Shown here: positions 51,516-59,959 of the stretch, in pieces
Layout: each line of letters starts with the position of its first letter
Numbering within the stretch: the stretch's first letter is position 1
Source of the DNA: Streptomyces sp. NBC_01233
Lineage (GTDB): Bacteria > Actinomycetota > Actinomycetes > Streptomycetales > Streptomycetaceae
Direction: 5' to 3'
DNA length: 64,000 nucleotides
NCBI RefSeq assembly: GCF_035989305.1
Contig: NZ_CP108514.1
Coordinates: 3,286,501-3,350,500, forward strand
Made by a program: the position numbers and the translations under genes
Notes under the pieces: model-generated
Told to the model about the DNA's origin: nothing
Database searches by the model: none
Seen by the model: the letters and a program-made list of their open reading frames with translations, nothing else

Positions 51516-52919
51516 GTGGCGGTTTCGGGTACGGGACCGGGCGCGGGGCCGGACACGGAGCACGCGGAGAGGGACACGGAGGCGGCAGCGGAAGCGGAGG
51601 CACAGTCGGTGGAGGCGGGTTCGGCAGTGATGGACCGGGACGGCGTCGACCGCGCCCTGGCCCGGCTGGGCGCGGAGCACGAGGCCGTCGAGACCTCGCT
51701 GCTCGCCCTCCAGGACCACGCGGGGCGCCGGCTGCTGGAGGGCGCCGCGCTGACCGGGATCACCAAGGACCGGTGGACGGCCGCCGACGCGGACATCAGC
51801 CGGCTGTGGACGTACTTCGACGCCTACAGCGGGGCCCTGACCGCCGCCCGGGAGGTCCGGGAGCGGCGCCGCTGGCCGAACCGCGAGGACCTGATCGAGC
51901 TGACGGAGCGGCTGCGCGGGCCCGGCGTGCTGATCGCCGGCGCCGCGGCGGAGGGCGTCGCGCTGGCGGAGCGGCTCTCGCTCGCCGAGCTGGTGGCGCG
52001 GATGAACGATCTGTACGCGCGTTCGCTGGACGTGGTGGTCGCCGCCGACGCCGTGTGGTCGGCGCTGCCCGCCCGGATCGACCTGCTCGCCGCCGAGCTG
52101 CACCGCACCCGCTCGCTCGCCCACTCGGTGGGCGTGCGCCCGGGCGAGCATCCCTCGGGCGACGACCTGGAGGACATCACCGCGGAGCTGACGCAGCTGC
52201 GGGCGCAGGTGATCGCGGACCCGCTGGCGTTCTGGCTGCCGGTGACGGGGAGCGCGGCGCCCGGCGGCGGCCGTCCGGACACGGGGCGCTACGACCGGGC
52301 CGCGCTCGCGCTGGAGGACGTACGCCGGGAGGTCGAGGCGGTGCTGGACGTGCGCCAGGACGCCGAGCAGCGGCTGATCAGCCTGCGGGACGTGCTCTCG
52401 CGGGCCGACCGGACCCTGGCGGAGGCGCGGACGGCGCGCGGCGAGGTGCTGGCGAAGATCGCCGCGTCCGAGGTGCCGGCGGTGAGCGGCCCGCCCACGG
52501 TGCTGCAGGAGCAGCTGGCGGCGGCGGCCGAGCACCGGCGCCAGTCGCGCTGGCACCGGCTGTCGCCGCTGCTGGAATCGCTGGAGGTGCGGGCCGAGGA
52601 GGAACTGCGACGGGCCCGTGAATCGTTGACTGCTGTGACGGCGCCACTGGCGGTGCGGGCCGAGCTGCGCGGGCGGCTCGACGCGTACAAGGCGAAGGTG
52701 GCCCGCCACGGGTTGGCGGAGGATCCGGTGCTGGTCGAGCGGTACGACGCGGCCCGCCGGATGCTGTGGAGCGCGCCCTGCGACCTGCGGGCCGCCGAGC
52801 AGGCCGTCCTGCGCTACCAGCAGGCGGCGGCGGAGTCGCTGGTACCGCAGCAGCCGCGGCACGAAGATCACCGGCCCGAGCAGTTCCGGCCCCACGGGCC
52901 GGGGAAGGAGGACGCATGA
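51516..52919 (+). CDS. Coiled-coil protein of the PknG cluster, unknown family
   Basis: A 467-residue soluble, highly charged, almost wholly helical protein. No enzyme motif or membrane segment is visible. Long runs of Leu/Ala with Arg/Glu heptads (for example VRREVEAVLDVRQDAEQRLI and RARESLTAVTAPLAVRAELR) predict coiled coils from about residue 45 to 440. The C-terminus is Gln/His/Pro-rich. GTG 51516 lies five bases after the binding-protein stop; the better conserved part seems to start at MDRDGVDRALARLG, so ATG 51630 is a possible true start. Its stop overlaps the pknG start (ATGA), tying its dose to the kinase. An adaptor between membrane sensor and kinase is my inference. Confidence 0.65.
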   Translation: MAVSGTGPGAGPDTEHAERDTEAAAEAEAQSVEAGSAVMDRDGVDRALARLGAEHEAVETSLLALQDHAGRRLLEGAALTGITKDRWTAADADISRLWTYFDAYSGALTAAREVRERRRWPNREDLIELTERLRGPGVLIAGAAAEGVALAERLSLAELVARMNDLYARSLDVVVAADAVWSALPARIDLLAAELHRTRSLAHSVGVRPGEHPSGDDLEDITAELTQLRAQVIADPLAFWLPVTGSAAPGGGRPDTGRYDRAALALEDVRREVEAVLDVRQDAEQRLISLRDVLSRADRTLAEARTARGEVLAKIAASEVPAVSGPPTVLQEQLAAAAEHRRQSRWHRLSPLLESLEVRAEEELRRARESLTAVTAPLAVRAELRGRLDAYKAKVARHGLAEDPVLVERYDAARRMLWSAPCDLRAAEQAVLRYQQAAAESLVPQQPRHEDHRPEQFRPHGPGKEDA

Positions 52920-55909
52920 GTCTGGTCGGAACCGCGTGCGTTCGCCCCGGCTGCCCGGGGACGTACGAGGACATGGGCGGCGGCGGGCTGTACTGCGACA
53001 CCTGTGGGCTGGCGCCGGTCGGCGCTGTCGCGGCGGGTGCGGACGATCTGGTGTCGCCCCCGACGGGGATGACGAGCGCGGCCCGGGGTTCGCTGGGATC
53101 CGGTGGGTCCCGTGGGTCGATGGGTTCGCAGGGTTCGCACGGCTCGGCGCGGTCCTCGGCCTCGGCCCGCTCCTCCCGGTCCTCCTCGTCCCGCCGCTCG
53201 GTGTCGGGGCGGCTGTCGCGGTCCCTGTCGGGGACGGCGTCCACCCGGTCGGTGTCGGTGCGCAGTTCGGGTTCGGCGGCGTCCTCGGGGCGCAGTCGGC
53301 TGGGAGCCGGTCTGGTCAACGTTCCGGAGGTGCCGCGTCCGGATCCTTCGGCGGCGGTCCTGGAGAACCCGGAGGTGCCGGAGCGCAAGCGGTTCTGCTC
53401 GCGCTCGGACTGCGGGGCCCCGGTGGGCCGGTCCCGCGGGGACCGCCCGGGCCGGACGGAAGGGTTCTGCACCAAGTGCGGGCACCCCTACTCCTTCGTG
53501 CCCAAGCTGAACGCGGGCGACGTGGTGCGCGGCCAGTACGAGGTGGCGGGCTGCCTCGCGCACGGCGGTCTCGGCTGGGTGTACCTGGCGGTGGACCGGG
53601 CGGTCGCGGACCGCTGGGTGGTCCTCAAGGGCCTGCTCGACACCGGCGACCAGGACGCGATGGAGGCCGCGATATCGGAGCGCCGCTTCCTCGCGGAGAT
53701 CGAGCACTCCAACATCGTGCGGATCTACAACTTCGTGGAGCACCTGGACCAGCGGACCGGTTCGCTGGACGGGTACATCGTCATGGAGTACGTCGGCGGC
53801 AAGTCGCTGAAGGAGATCGCGAACGAGCGGCGGCGGCCGGACGGGCGGCGCGATCCGCTGCCGGTGGAGCAGGCGTGCGCGTACGGGATCGAGGCTCTGG
53901 AGGCGCTGGGCCACCTGCACAGCAGGAACCTGCTGTACTGCGACTTCAAGGTCGACAACGCGATCCAGCAGCAGGACCAGTTGAAGCTGATCGACATGGG
54001 CGCGGTGCGCCGGATGGACGACGAGGAGTCGGCCATCTACGGCACGGTGGGGTATCAGGCGCCGGAGGTCGCGGAGCTGGGCCCGTCGGTCGCCTCCGAC
54101 CTCTACACGGTGGCGCGGACGCTGGCGGTCCTGACCTTCGACTTCCAGGGCTACACCAATGTGTTCGTGGATTCGCTGCCGGATCCCGAGCACATCGAGG
54201 TGTTCAGACGGTACGAGTCCTTCTACCGGCTGCTCGTACGGGCGACGGACCCGGATCCGGGGCGGCGGTTCTCCTCGGCGCAGGAGATGGCGGACCAGCT
54301 GACGGGCGTGCTGCGCGAGGTGGTCGCGCTCCAGACGGGCCGGCCGCGGCCCCAGCTGTCGACCCTCTTCGGCCCGGAACTGCGTGTTCCGGACAACCAG
54401 TTGTTCGCCGACGCCGCCTCGGGCGCGGTCGTGTCCCGGCTGGGCCACCGCCCGATCGCCTCCCGGCCGCTTGCCTCCCGGCGGGGTGGCGGGCTGCTCG
54501 GCCGCGGCGGGGCAGCGGCCGGTGCGCACGTGCCGGGCGGAGCGGCCCTGCCCGCGGCGGCGCCCGTCGGGGCGTCCGGCCCGCAGGGCCACACGCTCGC
54601 CGGCGGCAGCCCGCCGGGCGGGGCGCCCCTGCCCGGGGCCTCCGGCCCGTGGGGACCTCCGCACAGCGGGACGCTGCCCGCAGGCAACCACTCCGGTGGC
54701 TCCGGGCTGCCCGGCACCCCGCCGGGAGGCGTCGCCCCGCCTGCGGGAGCACCCGGGGCGGCGGGAGGCTCGGCGTCGCCCGCCGGGGGCGCCGGCCCGT
54801 GGGCGGCCGCACCCTTCGGCGGGACGCCCGCGCCCGGGCCGGCCGGGGCGCCGCTGCCCGGCCTCGGGAGCACCGCCACGCATGTGGCGGCGCCCGTGCC
54901 CCGGGCCCGTCAGGTTCCGGCAGCGGTGCCCGCACCGGCCCCGGTGTCCCCGGCCGCTCCCACCGCGGCAGCGGCCCGGGCGGGAGCGACCACCCTCGAC
55001 GCCGGCGACACCGCGCTGGCCCTGCCCGTACCGCTGGTGGACGCGGGCGATCCGAACGCCGGTTTCCTCACCGGTCTGCTGGCCTCCGCGCCGGGCGACC
55101 TGCTGGGCGCGCTGGCCTCGGCGCCCGCCGACTCGGCCGAGCTGCGGCTGCGCGAGCTGCGGGCCCGGCTGGAGCTGGGCGAGCTGTCCTCGGCCGGGCG
55201 CACCCTGGCGGAGCTGGAGGCCCGGCATCCGGACGACTGGCGGGTGGTGTGGGCCCGCGGCATCGCCTCGCTGGCCACCGGTGAGAACGAGATCGCGGCC
55301 CTGTCCTTCGACGCCATCTACGACGCCTTCCCGGGCGAGCCCGCGCCGAAGCTGGCCCTCGGGCTGTGCGCGGAGGTGCTGGGCCAGCTGGACAACGCCG
55401 CCGAGTACTACCGGCTCGTGTGGATCACCGACCCCGGATTCGTGAGCGCGGCCTTCGGGCTGGCCCGGGTCCAGCTGGCCGCCGGCGACCGGGACGCAGC
55501 GGTGCGCACGCTGGAATCCGTACCGGAGGCGTCCATCCACTACACCGCCGCCCGGGTGGCGGCCGTACGCGCACGTCTGCGCGACCGGTCCCCGCAGGAG
55601 CCGCTGCTGGCCGACCTGGCGGCGGCAGCCGACCAGGTGGAGGCCCTGCGGCGGTTCGGGCTGGACCCGGAGCGGCAGGAGCGGCTCGCGGCGGAGGTTC
55701 TGGGCTCGGCCCTGGACTGGGTACTGTCGGGCAGCCGGGGTTCCGACCCCGGCCGGACCTCGCTGCTCGGCAGTCAACTGGACGAGCGGGGCCTGCGCTT
55801 CGGACTGGAGCGCTCGTACCGCGTCCTCGCACGGCTGGCGCGGCGTGGCGAGGAGAGGATCGAACTGGTGGAGCGGGCAAACCGTTTCCGTCCCCGGACG
55901 TGGGTGTGA
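52916..55909 (+). CDS. pknG: Serine/threonine protein kinase PknG
   Basis: A 997-residue soluble kinase. Two zinc ribbons come first: Cys 8, 13, 27, 30 and the rubredoxin-like Cys 161, 166, 185, 188 that in PknG controls activity. Between them lies a Ser/Arg-rich stretch (59-127) with many possible phosphosites. The kinase domain (about 200-470) has the loop AHGGLG (215-220), Lys238, catalytic Asp343 and Asn348 in YCDFKVDN and Asp360 in IDMG. A Gly/Pro-rich linker (about 530-690) leads to a C-terminal TPR region. Domain order is that of M. tuberculosis PknG, but the linker and Ser-rich insert make it longer (about 750 there). ATG 52916 overlaps the upstream stop and has AAGGAGG. Confidence 0.9.
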   Translation: MSLVGTACVRPGCPGTYEDMGGGGLYCDTCGLAPVGAVAAGADDLVSPPTGMTSAARGSLGSGGSRGSMGSQGSHGSARSSASARSSRSSSSRRSVSGRLSRSLSGTASTRSVSVRSSGSAASSGRSRLGAGLVNVPEVPRPDPSAAVLENPEVPERKRFCSRSDCGAPVGRSRGDRPGRTEGFCTKCGHPYSFVPKLNAGDVVRGQYEVAGCLAHGGLGWVYLAVDRAVADRWVVLKGLLDTGDQDAMEAAISERRFLAEIEHSNIVRIYNFVEHLDQRTGSLDGYIVMEYVGGKSLKEIANERRRPDGRRDPLPVEQACAYGIEALEALGHLHSRNLLYCDFKVDNAIQQQDQLKLIDMGAVRRMDDEESAIYGTVGYQAPEVAELGPSVASDLYTVARTLAVLTFDFQGYTNVFVDSLPDPEHIEVFRRYESFYRLLVRATDPDPGRRFSSAQEMADQLTGVLREVVALQTGRPRPQLSTLFGPELRVPDNQLFADAASGAVVSRLGHRPIASRPLASRRGGGLLGRGGAAAGAHVPGGAALPAAAPVGASGPQGHTLAGGSPPGGAPLPGASGPWGPPHSGTLPAGNHSGGSGLPGTPPGGVAPPAGAPGAAGGSASPAGGAGPWAAAPFGGTPAPGPAGAPLPGLGSTATHVAAPVPRARQVPAAVPAPAPVSPAAPTAAAARAGATTLDAGDTALALPVPLVDAGDPNAGFLTGLLASAPGDLLGALASAPADSAELRLRELRARLELGELSSAGRTLAELEARHPDDWRVVWARGIASLATGENEIAALSFDAIYDAFPGEPAPKLALGLCAEVLGQLDNAAEYYRLVWITDPGFVSAAFGLARVQLAAGDRDAAVRTLESVPEASIHYTAARVAAVRARLRDRSPQEPLLADLAAAADQVEALRRFGLDPERQERLAAEVLGSALDWVLSGSRGSDPGRTSLLGSQLDERGLRFGLERSYRVLARLARRGEERIELVERANRFRPRTWV

Positions 55910-55912
55910 GTG

Positions 55913-57523
55913 ATGTCGATGCATCGGCTGTCGGGCTGCCCCAGCTGCGCGGAACCCCTGGAGGAGGGTGACCGTTTCTGCGGCGTCTGCGGCTACGCCG
56001 TGACCGCTCCTCCCCCGGCTGCGTCCGCGGACCACCCGACCATGCCCATCCCGTCGGCTCCGCCGGCCGCCCACGCGGGCGGTTACGGGAGCCCGGCCCC
56101 CGGCGCGTCCCACGACGCCGCCGAACCGGCGCCCGGCTGGGGCAGCGTGGCCGCGGCCGCGCCCACGCTGGTCGACGAGCCAGCCGGCTGGAGCACCACC
56201 GCGGCGGAGCCCGGGCTGCTGGCGCAGCCGGGCCCGGCCGGGGCCGCGTACGGGAGCGCGGGCCACGAGAGCCCGTACGGCACCGGTACGCCCCCGGAGG
56301 GCACCCCGTGGGGAGCGGGCGACGCCCCGTACGCCCCCGGGTCCGCCCCGGAGCAGGGGCACGTCGGCCGGCCGCGGGGCAGCACCGCGGACGGCTCCGG
56401 GCCGGCGCCGGGCGGCCCGTCCGGGCCCTCGGGCCCGCAGGGCTGGGCGGACGGCCCCGAGACCCGCCACGACCGGCCCGGCGACAGCTCCGGCACTCCC
56501 CCGGAGGGAACGCCCTGGGGCGCCGGCGAAGCCCCGTACGAGACCCCGTCCCCGTCCGGCGCAGCGACCGGCGGGAAGACCTGCGTCGCCTGCCGGGCCG
56601 GCCACGTGGACACCGACGGGTACTGCGAGCACTGCGGGCACGCACAGCCCCGGGAGCGGGACCACCTCGAAGAGGAACTGGGGAGCGTCGCCGCCGTCAG
56701 TGACCGGGGGCTGCGCCACCACCGCAACGAGGACTCCTTCGCGGTGGCGGCCACCGCCCTGCCCGACGGATCCGCCGCCACCGTGGCCATCGTCTGCGAC
56801 GGCGTCTCCTCCGCGAGCCGCCCCGACGAGGCTTCAGCCGCCGCGGCCGGCGCCGCCAACGAGGCACTGCTGGACGCACTCCCCCGTGGCGCGCACCCCC
56901 AGGAGGCCATGCACGAGGCGATCCTGGCCGCCGCCGCCGCGGTGAACGCCCTGGCCCCGGAGACCCCGGGCGCGCAGAACGCCCCCGCCTGCACCCTGGT
57001 GGGCGCCGTCGTCAGCGGCGGCCTGCTGACCATCGGCTGGGTGGGCGACAGCCGTGCCTACTGGGTGCCCGACGACCGCGCCGCGCTGCCCCGCCGTCTC
57101 ACCGAGGACGACTCGTGGGCCGCGCAGATGGTCGCCGCCGGGCTGATGGGCGAGGCCGAGGCCTACGCGGACGTCCGCGCGCACGCCATCACCGGCTGGC
57201 TGGGGGCCGACGCGTACGAGCTCGAACCGCACACCGCGACCTTCAAGCCGGACCACCCCGGGGTGGTGGTGGTCTGCACCGACGGACTGTGGAACTACGC
57301 GGAGTCCGCGCGGGAGCTGGCCCAGGTGCTGCCCGCGGACGCCGCGACCCGCCCGCTGCACAGCGCGCAGGTCCTGGTGGGGCACGCCCTCGACGGCGGC
57401 GGCCACGACAACGTCACCGTGGCCGTGGTGCCGTTCGCCACGGACCCCGGGCAGCAACCGGGACCCGAGGCGGAGCCGGGCCCGGCAGCACGACCGGAAC
57501 CGGAAGCGCGCCCGCAGGTCTGA
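55913..57523 (+). CDS. PP2C-type protein phosphatase with zinc ribbons
   Basis: A 536-residue metal-dependent Ser/Thr phosphatase. The N-terminal zinc ribbon (CPSC and CGVC, Cys 9-26) and a second (CVAC and CEHC, about 223-243) flank a long Pro/Gly/Ala linker that contains the 16-residue unit GTPPEGTPWGAG[DE]APY twice (residues 125-140 and 194-209). The PP2C domain from about 258 has RHHRNEDSF, VCDGVSSASRPDEAS, GWVGDSRAYW, VCTDGLWNYAE and GGHDNVTVAVV, with all metal Asp residues. It directly follows pknG (start 55913, or GTG 55910, right after its stop) and is the obvious opposing phosphatase. Confidence 0.88.
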   Translation: MSMHRLSGCPSCAEPLEEGDRFCGVCGYAVTAPPPAASADHPTMPIPSAPPAAHAGGYGSPAPGASHDAAEPAPGWGSVAAAAPTLVDEPAGWSTTAAEPGLLAQPGPAGAAYGSAGHESPYGTGTPPEGTPWGAGDAPYAPGSAPEQGHVGRPRGSTADGSGPAPGGPSGPSGPQGWADGPETRHDRPGDSSGTPPEGTPWGAGEAPYETPSPSGAATGGKTCVACRAGHVDTDGYCEHCGHAQPRERDHLEEELGSVAAVSDRGLRHHRNEDSFAVAATALPDGSAATVAIVCDGVSSASRPDEASAAAAGAANEALLDALPRGAHPQEAMHEAILAAAAAVNALAPETPGAQNAPACTLVGAVVSGGLLTIGWVGDSRAYWVPDDRAALPRRLTEDDSWAAQMVAAGLMGEAEAYADVRAHAITGWLGADAYELEPHTATFKPDHPGVVVVCTDGLWNYAESARELAQVLPADAATRPLHSAQVLVGHALDGGGHDNVTVAVVPFATDPGQQPGPEAEPGPAARPEPEARPQV

Positions 57524-57554
57524 CCCGCCTGCCCGAGCCCTAGGAGTCCCATCG

Positions 57555-58880
57555 ATGGCGAATTTCGCCAAGCCGAGCGCCCCGCGCTTCAGCGTGGAGG
57601 TGTACCAGAACGAGTTCCTCCCCGAGGGCGGGCGTGACGTCCACGCCATCGTCACGGTGACCGCCACCGGCGGTGCCACCGCCACCCGGGCGGCTGCCGC
57701 CGACGGCACGGCCGCCGTCGTGATCATGGTCGACTGCTCGGGGTCCATGGAGTACCCGGCGGAGAAGATGCGGGGTGCCCGCGAGGCCACGGCGGCGGCC
57801 GTCGACACCCTGCGCGACGGCACCTCCTTCGCCGTGATCGCCGGTACGCACGTGGCCAAGGAGGTCTACCCGGGCCAGGGCCGCCTCGCCGTGGCCGACC
57901 CGGCCACCCGCGCCCAGGCCAAGGAGGCCCTGCGCGGGCTCAGTTCCGGCGGCGGCACCGCCATCGGCACCTGGCTGCGCCTCGCCGACGGCCTGCTGCG
58001 CAGCTCGACGGCCGTCATCCGGCACGGCATCCTGCTCACCGACGGCCGCAACGAGCACGAGGAGCCGGCCATGCTCCGGGCCACCCTCGACGCCTGCGCG
58101 GGCCGCTTCACCTGCGACGCCCGCGGGGTGGGCACCTACTGGGAGGTGAAGGAGGTCACGGGCATCGCGAGTGCGCTGCTCGGCTCCGCCGACATCGTGG
58201 CCGACCCGGCACACCTCACCGAGGACTTCACGCGCATGATGGAGAACGTCATGGGCAAGGAGGTCGCGGACGTCGCGCTGCGCCTGTGGACCCCGGTCGG
58301 CGCGGAGATCCAGTACGTGAAGCAGGTCGCGCCGACCGTCCAGGACCTGACCGACCGCCGCACCGCGGCGGGCCCGCGCGCCGGCGACTATCCGACCGGC
58401 TCGTGGGGCGACGAGTCCCGCGAGTACCACGTGTGCGTGCGCGTACCGAGTGCGGCCGTCGGCCAGGAGATGCTCGCCGCCCGCACCACGCTCGTCCTGC
58501 CGGGAGCGGCGGGCGGGTCCGATACCGTCCTCGCCCAAGGCCTGGTGCGCGCGGTCTGGACGACCGATCTCGCCGCGTCCACCGCCATCAGCCCGCAGGT
58601 CGCCCACTACACCGGACAGGCGGAGCTGGCGCAGGCTATCCAACAGGGTCTGGAAGCCCGCAAACTGGGCGATGTCGATGGGGCCACGGCCAAACTGGGG
58701 CGCGCGGTACAACTGGCGAGTGCCTCCGGGAACGCCGACACGGCAAGACTCCTGTCGAAGGTGGTGGATGTCGTGGACGCCGTGGCGGGTACTGTGCGGC
58801 TGAAAGCGAAGGTCGCCGATGCAGACGAGATGACTCTTGAAACGCGATCGACGCAGACCGTCCGAGTGAAGAAGACCTGA
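57555..58880 (+). CDS. VWA-domain protein
   Basis: A 441-residue soluble protein. A von Willebrand factor A domain from about residue 50 has the metal site VDCSGSMEY (DxSxS) with the partner residues in GGGTAIGTWL (Thr) and LLTDGRNE (Asp), so metal-dependent protein binding is likely. A beta-rich middle and a C-terminal helical part (LAQAIQQGLEARKLGDVDGA then TAKLGRAVQLASASGNADTA) follow, ending with a basic tail RVKKT. Close relatives sit beside PknG/PP2C/FHA genes in other actinobacteria. It may hold the kinase, phosphatase and FHA proteins together. 31 bases separate it from the phosphatase gene. Confidence 0.85.
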   Translation: MANFAKPSAPRFSVEVYQNEFLPEGGRDVHAIVTVTATGGATATRAAAADGTAAVVIMVDCSGSMEYPAEKMRGAREATAAAVDTLRDGTSFAVIAGTHVAKEVYPGQGRLAVADPATRAQAKEALRGLSSGGGTAIGTWLRLADGLLRSSTAVIRHGILLTDGRNEHEEPAMLRATLDACAGRFTCDARGVGTYWEVKEVTGIASALLGSADIVADPAHLTEDFTRMMENVMGKEVADVALRLWTPVGAEIQYVKQVAPTVQDLTDRRTAAGPRAGDYPTGSWGDESREYHVCVRVPSAAVGQEMLAARTTLVLPGAAGGSDTVLAQGLVRAVWTTDLAASTAISPQVAHYTGQAELAQAIQQGLEARKLGDVDGATAKLGRAVQLASASGNADTARLLSKVVDVVDAVAGTVRLKAKVADADEMTLETRSTQTVRVKKT

Positions 58881-58924
58881 GACCTGACGTGAAGACGCAG
58901 GGAGAAGAAGGGGGAAGCGCCGCC

Positions 58925-59959
58925 ATGCCGACCTGCCCGAACGGGCACCAGTCCGCCTCCGACGACTGGTGCGAGGTCTGCGGCCACCGCATGGGTGCCC
59001 CGGACGGCCCCCCCGCGGTGCCCTCCTACGGCTACGGTTTCCCCCCGACCGCCGGTGAGCCGACCGCCCAGGCCGAGCTCTGCCCGCAGTGCCGGACCCC
59101 GCGCGAGGCCATGGCCCCGTTCTGCGAGGAGTGCCGGTACAACTTCCTGACTCGTACGGCGACCTCGTACGCGCCGCCGGCGGCGGACCCCGGCCCGCAG
59201 CCGACCGGCGCGGGTGCCGTTCCCGGCCCCGGCCCCGGCCCCGGTGGCACGCCTGCGCCGCCCGTGCCCGCTCCCGGGAACTACGCCCAGGACCATTTCG
59301 AGTACCAGGGCTCGCGGCCGTCCCGGGTCAACCGGCCGGCCGAGCCGCTGCAGCGCGAGGACGACTGGCTGCTGCCGCCGCCCGCGCACGAGCAGCCGCA
59401 CGAGTACCAGCAGGCCGCGCAGCCCCAGTACCAGCAGCAGCCCCCGCCGCAGCAGCGGGAGTACCAGCAGGAGTACCAACAGCAGGCCCCGCCGCAGCAG
59501 CAGTACCAGCAGCAGGCCCCGCCGCAGCAGCACCAGCCGTTCCCGCCCCAGGGCGGCGCCTGGTCCGCGACGATCGGCCCCGACCGCTCGTACTTCATGG
59601 CGATGATGCAGCGCAGCGGCCCCGAGGCGGCCGGGCTCAACCTGCCCGCCTACTCCCCGGAGCAGCACCTTCCGCTCGCCGGCAGCCAGATCACCATCGG
59701 CCGCCGCCGCGCCTCCACGGGCGAGTCCCCCGACATCGACCTGTCGGTGCCCCCGGAGGACCCGGGCGTCTCCCACCAGCACGCGGTCCTCGTCCAGCAG
59801 CCCGACCTCAGCTGGGCGGTGGTGGACCAGAACTCCACCAACGGCACCACCATCAACGGTGGCGAGGAGCCGATCCAGCCCTACGTCCCGGTCCCGCTCA
59901 CCGACGGCGACCGCGTCCACGTGGGTGCCTGGACCACGATCACCATCCGCCGCGGCTGA
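58925..59959 (+). CDS. FHA-domain protein with zinc ribbons
   Basis: A 344-residue protein. Two zinc ribbons lie at the N-terminus (CPNGHQSASDDWCEVCGH and CPQCRTPREAMAPFCEEC). A Pro/Gly and Gln-rich linker (about 100-215, with tandem YQQQAPPQQ units) follows. The C-terminal FHA domain shows ITIGRRR, VSHQHAVL and VDQNSTNGTTING, the residues that bind phosphothreonine. ATG 58925 with GGGGGAAG upstream is preferred to GTG 58889. In corynebacteria the FHA protein OdhI is the PknG substrate; this protein is larger and differs outside the FHA domain, so the equivalence is only functional inference. Its stop abuts that of the convergent gene. Confidence 0.87.
   Translation: MPTCPNGHQSASDDWCEVCGHRMGAPDGPPAVPSYGYGFPPTAGEPTAQAELCPQCRTPREAMAPFCEECRYNFLTRTATSYAPPAADPGPQPTGAGAVPGPGPGPGGTPAPPVPAPGNYAQDHFEYQGSRPSRVNRPAEPLQREDDWLLPPPAHEQPHEYQQAAQPQYQQQPPPQQREYQQEYQQQAPPQQQYQQQAPPQQHQPFPPQGGAWSATIGPDRSYFMAMMQRSGPEAAGLNLPAYSPEQHLPLAGSQITIGRRRASTGESPDIDLSVPPEDPGVSHQHAVLVQQPDLSWAVVDQNSTNGTTINGGEEPIQPYVPVPLTDGDRVHVGAWTTITIRRG
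59471..59530 (+). repeat. Tandem 30-base repeat coding Gln/Pro
   Basis: Two adjacent near-identical 30-base units (59471-59500 and 59501-59530) encode [EQ]YQQQAPPQQ; related Q/P codons extend back to about 59405. It is inside the FHA-protein linker and likely to vary in copy number between strains. Confidence 0.7.

Noticed and set aside
52868..56722. A 1284-codon open frame on the - strand opposite pknG and the PP2C gene
   Set aside because: Antisense to genes with intact catalytic motifs; composition is Arg/Gly/Ala low complexity.
59401..59540. Gln/Pro codon repeats considered as a non-coding microsatellite
   Set aside because: They are in frame within the FHA protein linker with no disruption, so they are coding.
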